DNA of 64,000 nt, taken from Desulfobulbaceae bacterium. GTDB lineage: Bacteria > Desulfobacterota > Desulfobulbia > Desulfobulbales > Desulfobulbaceae. The first letter of the stretch is position 1. Each line of letters begins with the position of its first letter. Positions 17,874-25,053 of the stretch are shown here, piece after piece. Position numbers and translations under genes: made by a program. The stretch lies in assembly GCA_011391865.1 (NCBI GenBank), contig JAABPV010000033.1, positions 1-64,000 on the forward strand. Reading direction: 5' to 3'. Under the pieces are notes generated by a model. The model was given only the letters and a program-made list of their open reading frames with translations, did no database searches and had not been told where the DNA came from.

Positions 17874-18006
17874 TCGTGATACCTATCATGCCGCTGTCGT
17901 TATACGTATAACGACTCTGCCATGATACGTATAACGACGCTGCCGTGATACGTATGATGATTTTGCCGTGATACCTATCACGGCAGATTCGGGATACGTA
18001 TCCTTT
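17874..18006. repeat. Palindromic array A: six 18-bp dyads with exact 23-bp period
   Basis: Six dyad units are centred at 17882.5, 17905.5, 17928.5, 17951.5, 17974.5 and 17997.5, exactly 23 bases apart. Each 18-bp unit is variable around CGTGATAC/GTATCACG; unit 2 extends to the perfect palindrome GTCGTTATACGTATAACGAC. Five-base linkers read CGCTG, CTCTG, CGCTG, TTTTG and CAGAT. The array lies in the 225-base gap between the MOSC and PLD-like genes. The last unit, GGATACGTATCC, is followed by five T's and could act as a weak terminator. Confidence 0.9.
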
Positions 18007-18073
18007 TTGGGGAGCATGGAGGGACGCGGCGGCGACGTTTACTTTTGCATAAAACCAAGAATAGATATTGAAA

Positions 18074-18829
18074 ATGGCAAAGTTTGTTAACACCAGAAAG
18101 GCCGTCTCTGAGTTAGAGGATATCATCAGAAACGCTCGAGAAAATTTGTATCTCGTGTCACCATACCTGAAGCTGTCCAAAGATTTCAGAGATCTTCTTG
18201 ACTATAGAAACAGCAAGAACAAAGTCACAACCGTTATTTTCGGGAAGCACGAGCTGAAGCCCGACGAACTGAATTTCTTGCAGAGTCTGCGCTTCATTGT
18301 TTTGTATTACCATGAGGACTTGCACGCCAAGTGCTATGCGAATGATGACAAGATGATCATCACATCTTTGAATCTCTATGAGTTCTCGATGGCGAACAAC
18401 AAGGAGATGGGTGTCCTCATCGACAGGAACGACCCGGCGGATGCGCAGACATTCGCAGACGCGATGGCTGAAGTTGATTTTATCATGTCAACCAGTGGCC
18501 GTTATGAGTTCACTGCGGAAAAGATAAATGGCTCCGAGCGGGTGCGTGAACAGTCAGCGCACCAGAAAGCAGCGGTCAAGCCTGCGGCTGCTCCGAAGAA
18601 GCAGGCTGCCACGGGGTATTGCATCCGCACCGGAGTGGAAATTCCGTTCAATATCGAAAAGCCGTTCTGCTATGAGGCATATAAGTCATGGAGCAAATTC
18701 GAGAACGGCGACTATCCAGAAAAGTATTGCCATTTCTCCGGCGAGCCATCCGATGGAGAAACCTGTTTCAACAAGCCAATCCTGAAGAAGAACTGGAAGA
18801 AAGCGCAGGAGGAGCATGGTGTTAAATGA
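18074..18829 (+). CDS. Phospholipase D-like nuclease family protein with degenerate Cys-rich tail
   Basis: This protein of about 251 residues has a PLD-like domain (residues 1-150). It carries one HxK motif (DLHAKCYAND) followed by the downstream NLYEF block, and one HKD-type half-site implies dimerisation. After a Lys/Ala linker (about 165-180) comes a tail built on GYCIRTG, FCYEAYKSW, YCHFSG and TCFNKPIL. In relatives as I recall them these positions carry CxxC pairs; here only the first Cys of each is kept. The ATG at 18074 is chosen over an in-frame TTG at 18068; neither has a strong ribosome site. Codon use is more AT-rich than the flanking genes, suggesting acquisition. Possible roles are DNA end processing or defence. 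Confidence 0.75.
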   Translation: MAKFVNTRKAVSELEDIIRNARENLYLVSPYLKLSKDFRDLLDYRNSKNKVTTVIFGKHELKPDELNFLQSLRFIVLYYHEDLHAKCYANDDKMIITSLNLYEFSMANNKEMGVLIDRNDPADAQTFADAMAEVDFIMSTSGRYEFTAEKINGSERVREQSAHQKAAVKPAAAPKKQAATGYCIRTGVEIPFNIEKPFCYEAYKSWSKFENGDYPEKYCHFSGEPSDGETCFNKPILKKNWKKAQEEHGVK

Positions 18830-18878
18830 GAAGATGGTGCTCAAGTCAAACGGGCCGCCGTAAGCTCTCAATCTTGGC

Positions 18879-19378
18879 ATGACCGCCGCTGAACTCATCC
18901 GCCTCCTGCAACTGGAGCCGCATCCGCTGGAAGGAGGGTATTTCCGCCGCACCTACGAATCAAGCCTGCGCTGCGACTGCGGCTATGGCGGCAGGCCGCT
19001 GCTGACTTCGATCTATTATCTGCTCACGCAGGAAAGCCCAATCGGGTTGCTGCATCGGAACAGATCAGATATTCTGCATTATCATCAGCGCGGCGCGGCT
19101 GTCAAATACCTCCTCATCTCCCCGGAGGGCAGCCTGTCAGAGCGGATATCCTCGGCCCGGACATTGCGCATGGCGAGAGCTTGCAGCTGCTGGTTCCGGG
19201 CGGCTGGTGGAAAGCGTCGCGGCTCTGCGGCGGCGAATATGCCCTGATCAGCGAGGCGGTCGCGCCGGGCTTCGACTATGCGGACAACGAGATTGCGACA
19301 GAGGAGCTGGCGCGGCGGCTCTGTCCAGAGTTCAGCATGAGACTGGAGGAATACGCATGGTGCGTCAGGAAGAATTGA
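18879..19378 (+). pseudogene. DUF985 (cupin-like) gene with a frameshift near 19150
   Basis: The 5' part reads as a DUF985/cupin_5 protein (LEPHPLEGGYFRRTYES, TSIYYLLT and the metal-site-like HRNRSDILHYHQRG). Just after SLSERI near 19150 the frame is lost. The expected continuation LGPDIAHGESLQLLVPGGWW, then APGFDYADNEI, lies in a neighbouring frame ending at 19378. Adding one base at this point restores one continuous domain. It is therefore either a recent pseudogene or a base-calling error. The last 22 bases overlap the DUF4258 gene. No good ribosome site precedes the ATG at 18879. Confidence 0.75.
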
Positions 19379-19674
19379 CCGCTGCGGTCGATCAAAGAGC
19401 GGTTGAATGGTCGGCGCACGCTTTGCGCAGGATGCTGGAACGCGGAATATCGAGAGAAGCTGTTCTGCATGTCCTCTGCAATGGAGAGATAATCGAAGCC
19501 TATCCAGACGACCGTCCCTTTCCCAGCGCATTGCTCTTCGGCATCTGGGTCAATAAAGCTTTGCACGTTGTTGCCGCATACAATCCGGCGGAGCGGAAGG
19601 TATTCATCATTTCAGCCTATCATCCCGATGCCGAACATTTCGAGCACGACTTCAAGACGAGGAAAAAGAAATGA
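19357..19674 (+). CDS. DUF4258 protein, probable toxin of a toxin-antitoxin pair
   Basis: This 105-residue protein matches DUF4258. It has a WSAHALRRMLERGIS helix, a GEIIEAYPDD strand, LLFGIWVNKALHVVAAY and the end block IISAYHPDAEHFEHDF. The family is structurally related to RelE/BrnT-like RNases and is often paired with a YgiT-type zinc-finger protein, as here. The ATG at 19357 has GGAGG 6-7 bases upstream and is preferred over earlier in-frame codons that would read into the DUF985 gene. The stop overlaps the next gene's ATG by 4 bases, the standard coupling of such modules. Confidence 0.8.
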   Translation: MVRQEELTAAVDQRAVEWSAHALRRMLERGISREAVLHVLCNGEIIEAYPDDRPFPSALLFGIWVNKALHVVAAYNPAERKVFIISAYHPDAEHFEHDFKTRKKK

Positions 19675-19946
19675 ATCCTGACAGCGGACTATGCCCGATC
19701 TGCGGCGGCAGCAAAACAGAGGGAGCCATCACCTTCACAGCGGATTTGCAGGAAACACTGGTGGTTGTCCGGGGCGTTCCGGCAACGGTCTGCGCACTCT
19801 GCGGCAATGAGTGGCTGGATGATGCGACTGCCGCCGCGCTGGAGCGGATTGTCGAGGAAGCAAGAAAGAAAAACTGTCTCTTTGAAGTTGCCCAGTTCAG
19901 CACTTTCAGCCAGAGCGCGGCAGCAAGTCCAATTCATGCCGCATAA
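19671..19946 (+). CDS. YgiT/MqsA-type zinc-finger protein, probable antitoxin
   Basis: The N-terminal half of this 91-residue protein has two CxxC knuckles (CPICGG at residues 8-13 and CALCGN near 41-46), a zinc-binding fold shared with the MqsA N-terminus. No complete Xre-type helix-turn-helix follows; the C-terminus is a helix (ATAAALERIVEEARKK) and a Ser/Ala-rich tail. It overlaps the DUF4258 gene by 4 bases, so the two form a toxin-antitoxin-like operon. The antitoxin role is inferred from this arrangement. The thiE start is within or just beyond its end. Confidence 0.8.
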   Translation: MNPDSGLCPICGGSKTEGAITFTADLQETLVVVRGVPATVCALCGNEWLDDATAAALERIVEEARKKNCLFEVAQFSTFSQSAAASPIHAA

Positions 19947-19953
19947 TGCAATC

Positions 19954-20994
19954 ATGAACGAATCCAGACTCCTTGACGCAAACATCAACCGCGCAGCCGA
20001 GGGCCTGCGGGTGTTGGAAGACATCGCCCGCTTCTCCTTCAATCAGCAGGAACTTTCTGCTGAACTGCGCGGCCTGCGCCATACGGTGCGCGACCTCTTC
20101 CGAGGCCGTGAGAGCGGCCTGCTGGCTGCCCGCAATGCGACAAATGACGTGGGCAAAAGCACATCCGGGCAAAGCCTGAGCGACCAGCGCAGCGGTCTGC
20201 GTGACACGGCCCAGGCCAACTTCAAGCGCGTGCAGGAGGCAGCGAGAACCTTGGAGGAAGTCCTCAAGGCGCAGGGCGAGTACGCGGCAGGCAAGCAGCT
20301 AGAGCAGCTGCGCTTTTCGGTCTATGAGCTGGAATCCCGTTTCCTGCCGCTCTTCCGCCGCAACCTGCCTGCGGGTATTTACGGCATCTTGGGCGAGAAG
20401 TTCTCCCGTGGCCGCAGCAACGCGGACGTGGCCCAGCAGATGACCGATGCCGGAGTGCGGATCATTCAGTACCGGGAAAAGCTGAAGGACAAGAGCATCA
20501 GGGCGATCTACGAGGAATGCCTGACCATCCGCCGCCTCACGCAGGAGGCGGGCGCGCTGTTCATCATCAATGATTATGCCGAGATTGCCCTGATGGTCGG
20601 CGCGGACGGCGTGCATCAGGGGCAGGATGACCTGCCGGTCAGCGAGCTGCGCCGAATTGCGCCTAGCCTGCTCATTGGTTGCTCAACCCACAGCCCGGAG
20701 CAAGCAGAACAGGCGGTGCGCGACGGCGCGGACTACATCGGCGTGGGGCCGATATTCAGCACCCAGACCAAAGAGGATGTCTGCGCCCCGGTTGGGCTGA
20801 ATTATCTCGACTACGTGGCAAAAAACATTCATATTCCCTTTGTCGCCATTGGCGGCATCAAACGGGAGACCCTGCCGCAGGTGCTCGCGCATGGCGCAAA
20901 GACCGTCTGCTTGGTCACGGAGATCATCGGCGCGGAGAACATCGGGCAGAGGGTCAGGGAGATTCAACAGATTATAGCAGCAGCGCAACCATGA
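19954..20994 (+). CDS. thiE: Thiamine-phosphate synthase with N-terminal ThiD2-like domain
   Basis: The first 130 or so residues of this 346-residue protein (opening LLDANINRAAEGLRVLED) match the helical ThiD2 domain found in some bacterial ThiE proteins and proposed to phosphorylate HMP-P. The C-terminal TIM barrel (about 140-346) is ThiE, joining HMP-PP and thiazole phosphate to thiamine phosphate. It shows IIQYREK, ADGVHQGQDDLP, GVGPIFSTQTK and AIGGIK. One polypeptide may therefore do two consecutive steps. An in-frame ATG at 19936 is an alternative start that would overlap the YgiT gene. thiC follows after a palindromic array. Confidence 0.88.
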   Translation: MNESRLLDANINRAAEGLRVLEDIARFSFNQQELSAELRGLRHTVRDLFRGRESGLLAARNATNDVGKSTSGQSLSDQRSGLRDTAQANFKRVQEAARTLEEVLKAQGEYAAGKQLEQLRFSVYELESRFLPLFRRNLPAGIYGILGEKFSRGRSNADVAQQMTDAGVRIIQYREKLKDKSIRAIYEECLTIRRLTQEAGALFIINDYAEIALMVGADGVHQGQDDLPVSELRRIAPSLLIGCSTHSPEQAEQAVRDGADYIGVGPIFSTQTKEDVCAPVGLNYLDYVAKNIHIPFVAIGGIKRETLPQVLAHGAKTVCLVTEIIGAENIGQRVREIQQIIAAAQP

Positions 20995-21012
20995 GCCTGC
21001 GTTGCCTGCGGC

Positions 21013-21122
21013 GATCATAACACTTATGTCCCTCCGACTATAGTGCTTATGTCAGTCGGACATAAGTGCTTATGTCGCTCCGACCTAAGCGTTATAGTCC
21101 GCCCGACATACGTGCTATGGCA
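21013..21122. repeat. Palindromic array B: five 18-bp dyads with exact 23-bp period
   Basis: Units are centred at 21021.5, 21044.5, 21067.5, 21090.5 and 21113.5. The central unit is GACATAAGTGCTTATGTC; the others are variants of it. Linkers are CCTCC, AGTCG, GCTCC and CGCCC. The array fills most of the 154-base gap between thiE and thiC. The geometry equals that of array A, but the palindrome sequence is unrelated. No TPP riboswitch signature is visible in the gap. Confidence 0.9.
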
Positions 21123-21148
21123 ATGCGGGACCAACTTCAGGAGAACAA

Positions 21149-22432
21149 ATGACACAAGCATACACCACCCAGATGGACGCGGCCCGCAAAGGCATCATCA
21201 CCCCGCAAATGCGCGAGGTTTTAGCCAATGAGGTCATCTCTGAACAGCTCTTGCTGGAGCGGGTGGCGCAGGGACGCATCGCCATCCCGGCCAACAAGCA
21301 TCACCACAATCTCAAGGCGGCAGGAGTTGGTCAAGGTTTGAAGACCAAGATCAATGTCAATCTCGGTGTGTCCAAGGATGTCTGCTCCTTCGAGGGCGAG
21401 ATGAACAAGGCCCGGCTCTCGCTCAAGTACAAGGCCGACGCGATCATGGATCTGAGTGTGTCCGGCGACACCGAAGGCTTCCGCAAGCGGCTGGTGGCCG
21501 AGGTGCCGGTGATGATCGGCACGGTGCCGATTTACGATACCCTAACCCGCACCGGCAAGCCCACGGAGCAGATCACGGTGGAGGATTGGTTCGAGACCGT
21601 GCGGATTCATGCTGAGAACGGGATTGATTTCATCACGATTCATGCTGGTCTGAACCAGAAGTGCGCCAGCAGTCTGCGCCTCAATAAACGGCTTTGCGGC
21701 ATTGTCAGCAGAGGCGGAGCGATTCTGTATGAATGGATGGCGAAGACCGGGCAGGAGAATCCTTTCTACGAGCACTTCGACCGGCTGCTTGCTATTTGCG
21801 AGCAGCACGATGTCTGCATCAGCTTGGGCGATGGTCTTCGGCCTGGCGCAATCAAGGATTCGACAGACGCGCCGCAGATCGAGGAGCTGATCACGCTCGG
21901 CGAGCTGACTAAGCGGGCTTGGGCGCATAACGTGCAGGTGATGATCGAGGGGCCGGGTCATGTTCCCCTGCATGAGGTAGAGATGAACATGAAGCTGCAA
22001 AAGAAGCTCTGCCACCACGCGCCCTTCTATGTCCTCGGCCCGCTGGTCACGGACATTGCGCCCGGTTATGATCACATCACCTCAGCCATTGGCGGCGCGC
22101 TGGCAGCCATGCACGGGGCAGACTTCCTCTGCTACGTCACCCCGGCAGAGCATCTGCGCCTGCCTTCTGCTGACGACGTGAAGGAAGGCATCATCGCCTC
22201 CAAGATCGCTGCTCATGCGGGTGATTTGGCCAAAGGCATTCCCGGCGCGGCGGACTTGGATCATGCGATGAGCGCGGCACGAGGCAGCTTGGACTGGGAA
22301 GGACAATTCAACCTTGCCCTTGACCCGGAGAAAGCGAGGGCCTACCGTGCCTCCTCTGAGCCTGCGGACAAAGGCGTTTGCACTATGTGCGGCGACTTTT
22401 GCTCGATGAAGCGGCTGAAAGGGCTGCTGTAA
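21149..22432 (+). CDS. thiC: Phosphomethylpyrimidine synthase ThiC
   Basis: This 427-residue radical-SAM enzyme converts aminoimidazole ribotide to HMP-P, the pyrimidine precursor of thiamine. The C-terminal cluster motif CTMCGDFC (CxxCxxxxC) binds the 4Fe-4S cluster. Other family blocks are [49 protein letters not shown] and IEGPGHVP. Length fits the shorter bacterial/archaeal ThiC form without the N-terminal extension of E. coli. The ribosome site GGAG lies just ahead of the ATG. It follows thiE, so both thiamine halves are made from one locus. Confidence 0.96.
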   Translation: MTQAYTTQMDAARKGIITPQMREVLANEVISEQLLLERVAQGRIAIPANKHHHNLKAAGVGQGLKTKINVNLGVSKDVCSFEGEMNKARLSLKYKADAIMDLSVSGDTEGFRKRLVAEVPVMIGTVPIYDTLTRTGKPTEQITVEDWFETVRIHAENGIDFITIHAGLNQKCASSLRLNKRLCGIVSRGGAILYEWMAKTGQENPFYEHFDRLLAICEQHDVCISLGDGLRPGAIKDSTDAPQIEELITLGELTKRAWAHNVQVMIEGPGHVPLHEVEMNMKLQKKLCHHAPFYVLGPLVTDIAPGYDHITSAIGGALAAMHGADFLCYVTPAEHLRLPSADDVKEGIIASKIAAHAGDLAKGIPGAADLDHAMSAARGSLDWEGQFNLALDPEKARAYRASSEPADKGVCTMCGDFCSMKRLKGLL

Positions 22433-22437
22433 GAACG

Positions 22438-23652
22438 ATGCATATTGACACGATGCGGGCCATTGACCGCTGGCTGGGGATTCCGCTGACGTTTGCGCTC
22501 ACCCAGGCCCTGCGGCTGCGGGATTTCTTTATGCCTCCGGCTCTGGCCCGGCCCAAGCGCGTCCTTTTTATTGAGCTGTCGGAGATGGGATCAACCATCT
22601 TGGCTGATCCCGCCCTGCGCAAGGCCAAGACCAAGCTGGGCGCGGAGCTGTTCTTTGTCATCTTCGCAGGCAACCGTGGCAGTCTTGATCTGCTCGGCAC
22701 GGTGCCGCTGGAGAACATCTTCACCTTGCGCGAGGACAGCCTCTTCACGCTGGCCGCCGACACCCTGCGTTTCCTCGCTTGGACGCGGCGGCACGGCATT
22801 GATGCCGTGGTGGATCTGGAGCTGTTCTCCCGCTTCACCGCCCTGCTCACTGGAGCCAGCGGCGCGGCCAGCCGGGTCGGCTTTCACCGCTTCTGCGGCG
22901 AGGGCCTTTACCGAGGCGAGATGCTCACGCACCGGGTAGCCTACAACCCGCATCTGCATATTGCCAAGAACTTCGTCGCCTTGGTCAACAGCCTGTTGGC
23001 GGCGGAGCCGGAGCTGCCGTATTGCAAGCAACTGATCGGCGAGGAGGAAATCAGTCTGCCTGTGCTCCGTTTTAGCGAGGCGGAGCTGGCTGGAATGCAC
23101 CGACGGGTGGCGGAGCATTATCCTGAATATGATCCGACCCGGCACCGACTGGTCTTGATCAACCCCAACGCCAGCGAGATGCTGCCGCAGCGTCGCTGGC
23201 CTGCGGAACGCTTCATAGAGCTGACCCGGCGCATTCTGGAAGCCGCGTCGGACGTGCTGGTGCTGATCACCGGCGCGCCTGCGGAGCGGGCTGAAGCGTC
23301 GGCGCAGTGCGCGGCTGCCGGCAGCCTGCGCTGCGTCAACTTTGCGGGCGCGGTGCAGCTGGCCGAGCTGCCGCTGCTCTACAGCATCTCAACGCTGATG
23401 GTGACCAACGATTCCGGGCCAGGCCATTTTTCAGCAATCACCCCACTGCCGGTCTTTGTTCTCTTCGGCCCAGAAACCCCCAATCTCTACGGCTCGCTTG
23501 GCAAGGCCACGCCGATTTACGCCGGGCTGGCCTGCTCGCCCTGCGTCAGCGCAGCCAATCACCGCAAAACCCCCTGCACGGACAATAAATGCCTGCAAGC
23601 GATCAGCGTGGAGCAGGTCTTCGCGGCCATTGAGCCGCTGCTGCGGGGTTGA
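22438..23652 (+). CDS. Glycosyltransferase family 9 (heptosyltransferase-like)
   Basis: This protein of about 404 residues has a GT-B fold of the ADP-heptose:LPS heptosyltransferase family. The N-terminal Rossmann half has RVLFIELSEMGSTILADPALR. The C-terminal half has INPNASEMLPQRRWPAERF, a TNDSGPGHFSA donor-site motif (family TxDSGPxH) and LFGPETPNLYG. A Cys-rich tail (ACSPCVSAANHRKTPCTDNKC) is common in this subgroup. It probably adds heptose or another sugar to a cell-surface glycan on the cytoplasmic face. The start 5 bases after thiC suggests co-transcription without an obvious functional link. Confidence 0.85.
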   Translation: MHIDTMRAIDRWLGIPLTFALTQALRLRDFFMPPALARPKRVLFIELSEMGSTILADPALRKAKTKLGAELFFVIFAGNRGSLDLLGTVPLENIFTLREDSLFTLAADTLRFLAWTRRHGIDAVVDLELFSRFTALLTGASGAASRVGFHRFCGEGLYRGEMLTHRVAYNPHLHIAKNFVALVNSLLAAEPELPYCKQLIGEEEISLPVLRFSEAELAGMHRRVAEHYPEYDPTRHRLVLINPNASEMLPQRRWPAERFIELTRRILEAASDVLVLITGAPAERAEASAQCAAAGSLRCVNFAGAVQLAELPLLYSISTLMVTNDSGPGHFSAITPLPVFVLFGPETPNLYGSLGKATPIYAGLACSPCVSAANHRKTPCTDNKCLQAISVEQVFAAIEPLLRG

Positions 23653-23657
23653 CAACA

Positions 23658-23688
23658 GGTCTCCGGTAGAAAAATCTGCCGGAAGACC
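23658..23688 (+). terminator. Possible hairpin terminator after the GT9 gene
   Basis: GGTCTCCGG and CCGGAAGACC can pair with a one-base bulge, extended by AGA/TCT around an A-rich loop, starting 5 bases after the stop. No long T-run follows, so intrinsic termination is uncertain. The remaining bases to 23787 show no further feature. Confidence 0.4.
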
Positions 23689-23787
23689 GCTCTCCTCCTT
23701 GCCTCCCGCCTTCTGTTTGGGTACAACTTATGGGAGGCATCATTTATTGCAGGACTGAGGCTGATCAAATATCTTGCCGGGGGAGCC

Positions 23788-25047
23788 ATGAACCGCCGCA
23801 CATTTCTCCAGCACAGCGGAAAAATAGGGGCTGCCGCCTTGGCTGCGGCAGCCTTTCCCAAACTGGGTAAGGCCCAATCCCGGCCCACGATCAAGGTGGT
23901 GGGCACCCATGTCACGCTGCTGGAGCCGATCCGGCAGAAGGCCGAGCAGGACTTGGGCATCAACATTGAGTTTCATCCCGGCGGCGACGCGGAAGTGCTG
24001 CTCAAAGCCTCGACAGACCCAACAGCTTTTGATCTCTACGAGCAATGGTCGAACAGCATCAAGGTGCTGTGGCAGGCCAAAACGATCCAGCCGATTAACA
24101 CTCGTAGACTGACTTACTGGGAAGAAATCAACAGCCTGAGCAAAACAGGTCGCATTTCAGACAAAGCCAAGCATGGCTTGGGCGACGCGCCGGACAAAAT
24201 TCTCTTTGTCCAGTCGGACGGCAGGCTTGACGGCTCCGAGACGGAGGAGATTAGTTTCCTGCCCTACGTGCATAATGTTGATTCCTTCGGCTACAACTCC
24301 AGCGTCGTTCCCAAAGGCATTCCCTATGAGACTGAGAGCTGGGGCTGGCTGTTGGATGAACGCTGGGCTGGCAAAGTCGCAATTGTCAACTCGCCGGAAA
24401 TCGGCATCTTCGACCTCGCTTTGGCGGTGCGGGCCAAGGGGCTGATGCAATTCAAGGACATGGGCAACATGAGCCGCGAGGAGGTGGATCAGCTCTTTGA
24501 CATCATCATCGCCCTGAAGCGCAAGGGACATTTTCGCGGCATGTGGACTTCAGTGCCGCATTCAGTTGAGCTGATGGCCACTAGCGAGGTGGTGATCCAG
24601 AGCATGTTCTCACCCGGAGTCAGCGCGCTCAACGGCATGGGCATCCCCTGCATTTACGCCGCGCCCAAGGAGGGCTACCGCGCCTGGCACGGGGTGATGT
24701 GCCTGTCTCGCGCCTGCGTCGACGAGCGGCAGGAAGCGGCCTACGCCTTCATGAACTGGTGGCTTTCTGGCTGGCCGGGTGCCTTCATCGCCAGGCAGGG
24801 CTATTACATTTCCAACCCCCAGCGTTCCAAGCCGTTCATGTCGCAGGCAGAGTGGGACTACTGGTACGAAGGCAAGCCTGCTGCCGAGCCGCTCATGGGC
24901 ACTGACGGCAAGATATCAGTGCAGCTGGGCGAGGTGCGCACCGGCGGCTCCTATCTCCGGCGTTTTGAGAACATCGCGGTCTGGAACACGGTCATGGACA
25001 CCTACGAGTACACCCTGACCAAGTGGAACGAATTCGTGCTGGCATAG
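23788..25047 (+). CDS. Tat-exported extracellular solute-binding protein (PotD-like)
   Basis: This 419-residue protein has a twin-arginine leader (RRTFLQ at residues 3-8, a hydrophobic Ala-rich stretch, cleavage probably after GKAQ). The mature part reads like a polyamine/iron-type periplasmic binding protein: PTIKVVGTHVTLLEPI, NVDSFGYNSSVVP and a closing C-terminal lobe with AAYAFMNWWLSG. No ABC permease or ATPase gene is nearby. The next gene, 6 bases on, is a membrane histidine kinase, so the protein more likely presents a ligand to that sensor than serves transport. The ligand is unknown. The ribosome site GGGGGAG precedes the ATG. Confidence 0.85.
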   Translation: MNRRTFLQHSGKIGAAALAAAAFPKLGKAQSRPTIKVVGTHVTLLEPIRQKAEQDLGINIEFHPGGDAEVLLKASTDPTAFDLYEQWSNSIKVLWQAKTIQPINTRRLTYWEEINSLSKTGRISDKAKHGLGDAPDKILFVQSDGRLDGSETEEISFLPYVHNVDSFGYNSSVVPKGIPYETESWGWLLDERWAGKVAIVNSPEIGIFDLALAVRAKGLMQFKDMGNMSREEVDQLFDIIIALKRKGHFRGMWTSVPHSVELMATSEVVIQSMFSPGVSALNGMGIPCIYAAPKEGYRAWHGVMCLSRACVDERQEAAYAFMNWWLSGWPGAFIARQGYYISNPQRSKPFMSQAEWDYWYEGKPAAEPLMGTDGKISVQLGEVRTGGSYLRRFENIAVWNTVMDTYEYTLTKWNEFVLA

Positions 25048-25053
25048 GAAGGC

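Noticed and set aside
17874-18006. CRISPR array
   Set aside because: Units are palindromes with 5-base linkers, too short for spacers, and no cas genes are nearby.
20995-21148. TPP riboswitch upstream of thiC
   Set aside because: I could not find the conserved CUGAGA or the ACC-CUGA elements; the space is occupied by a palindromic array.
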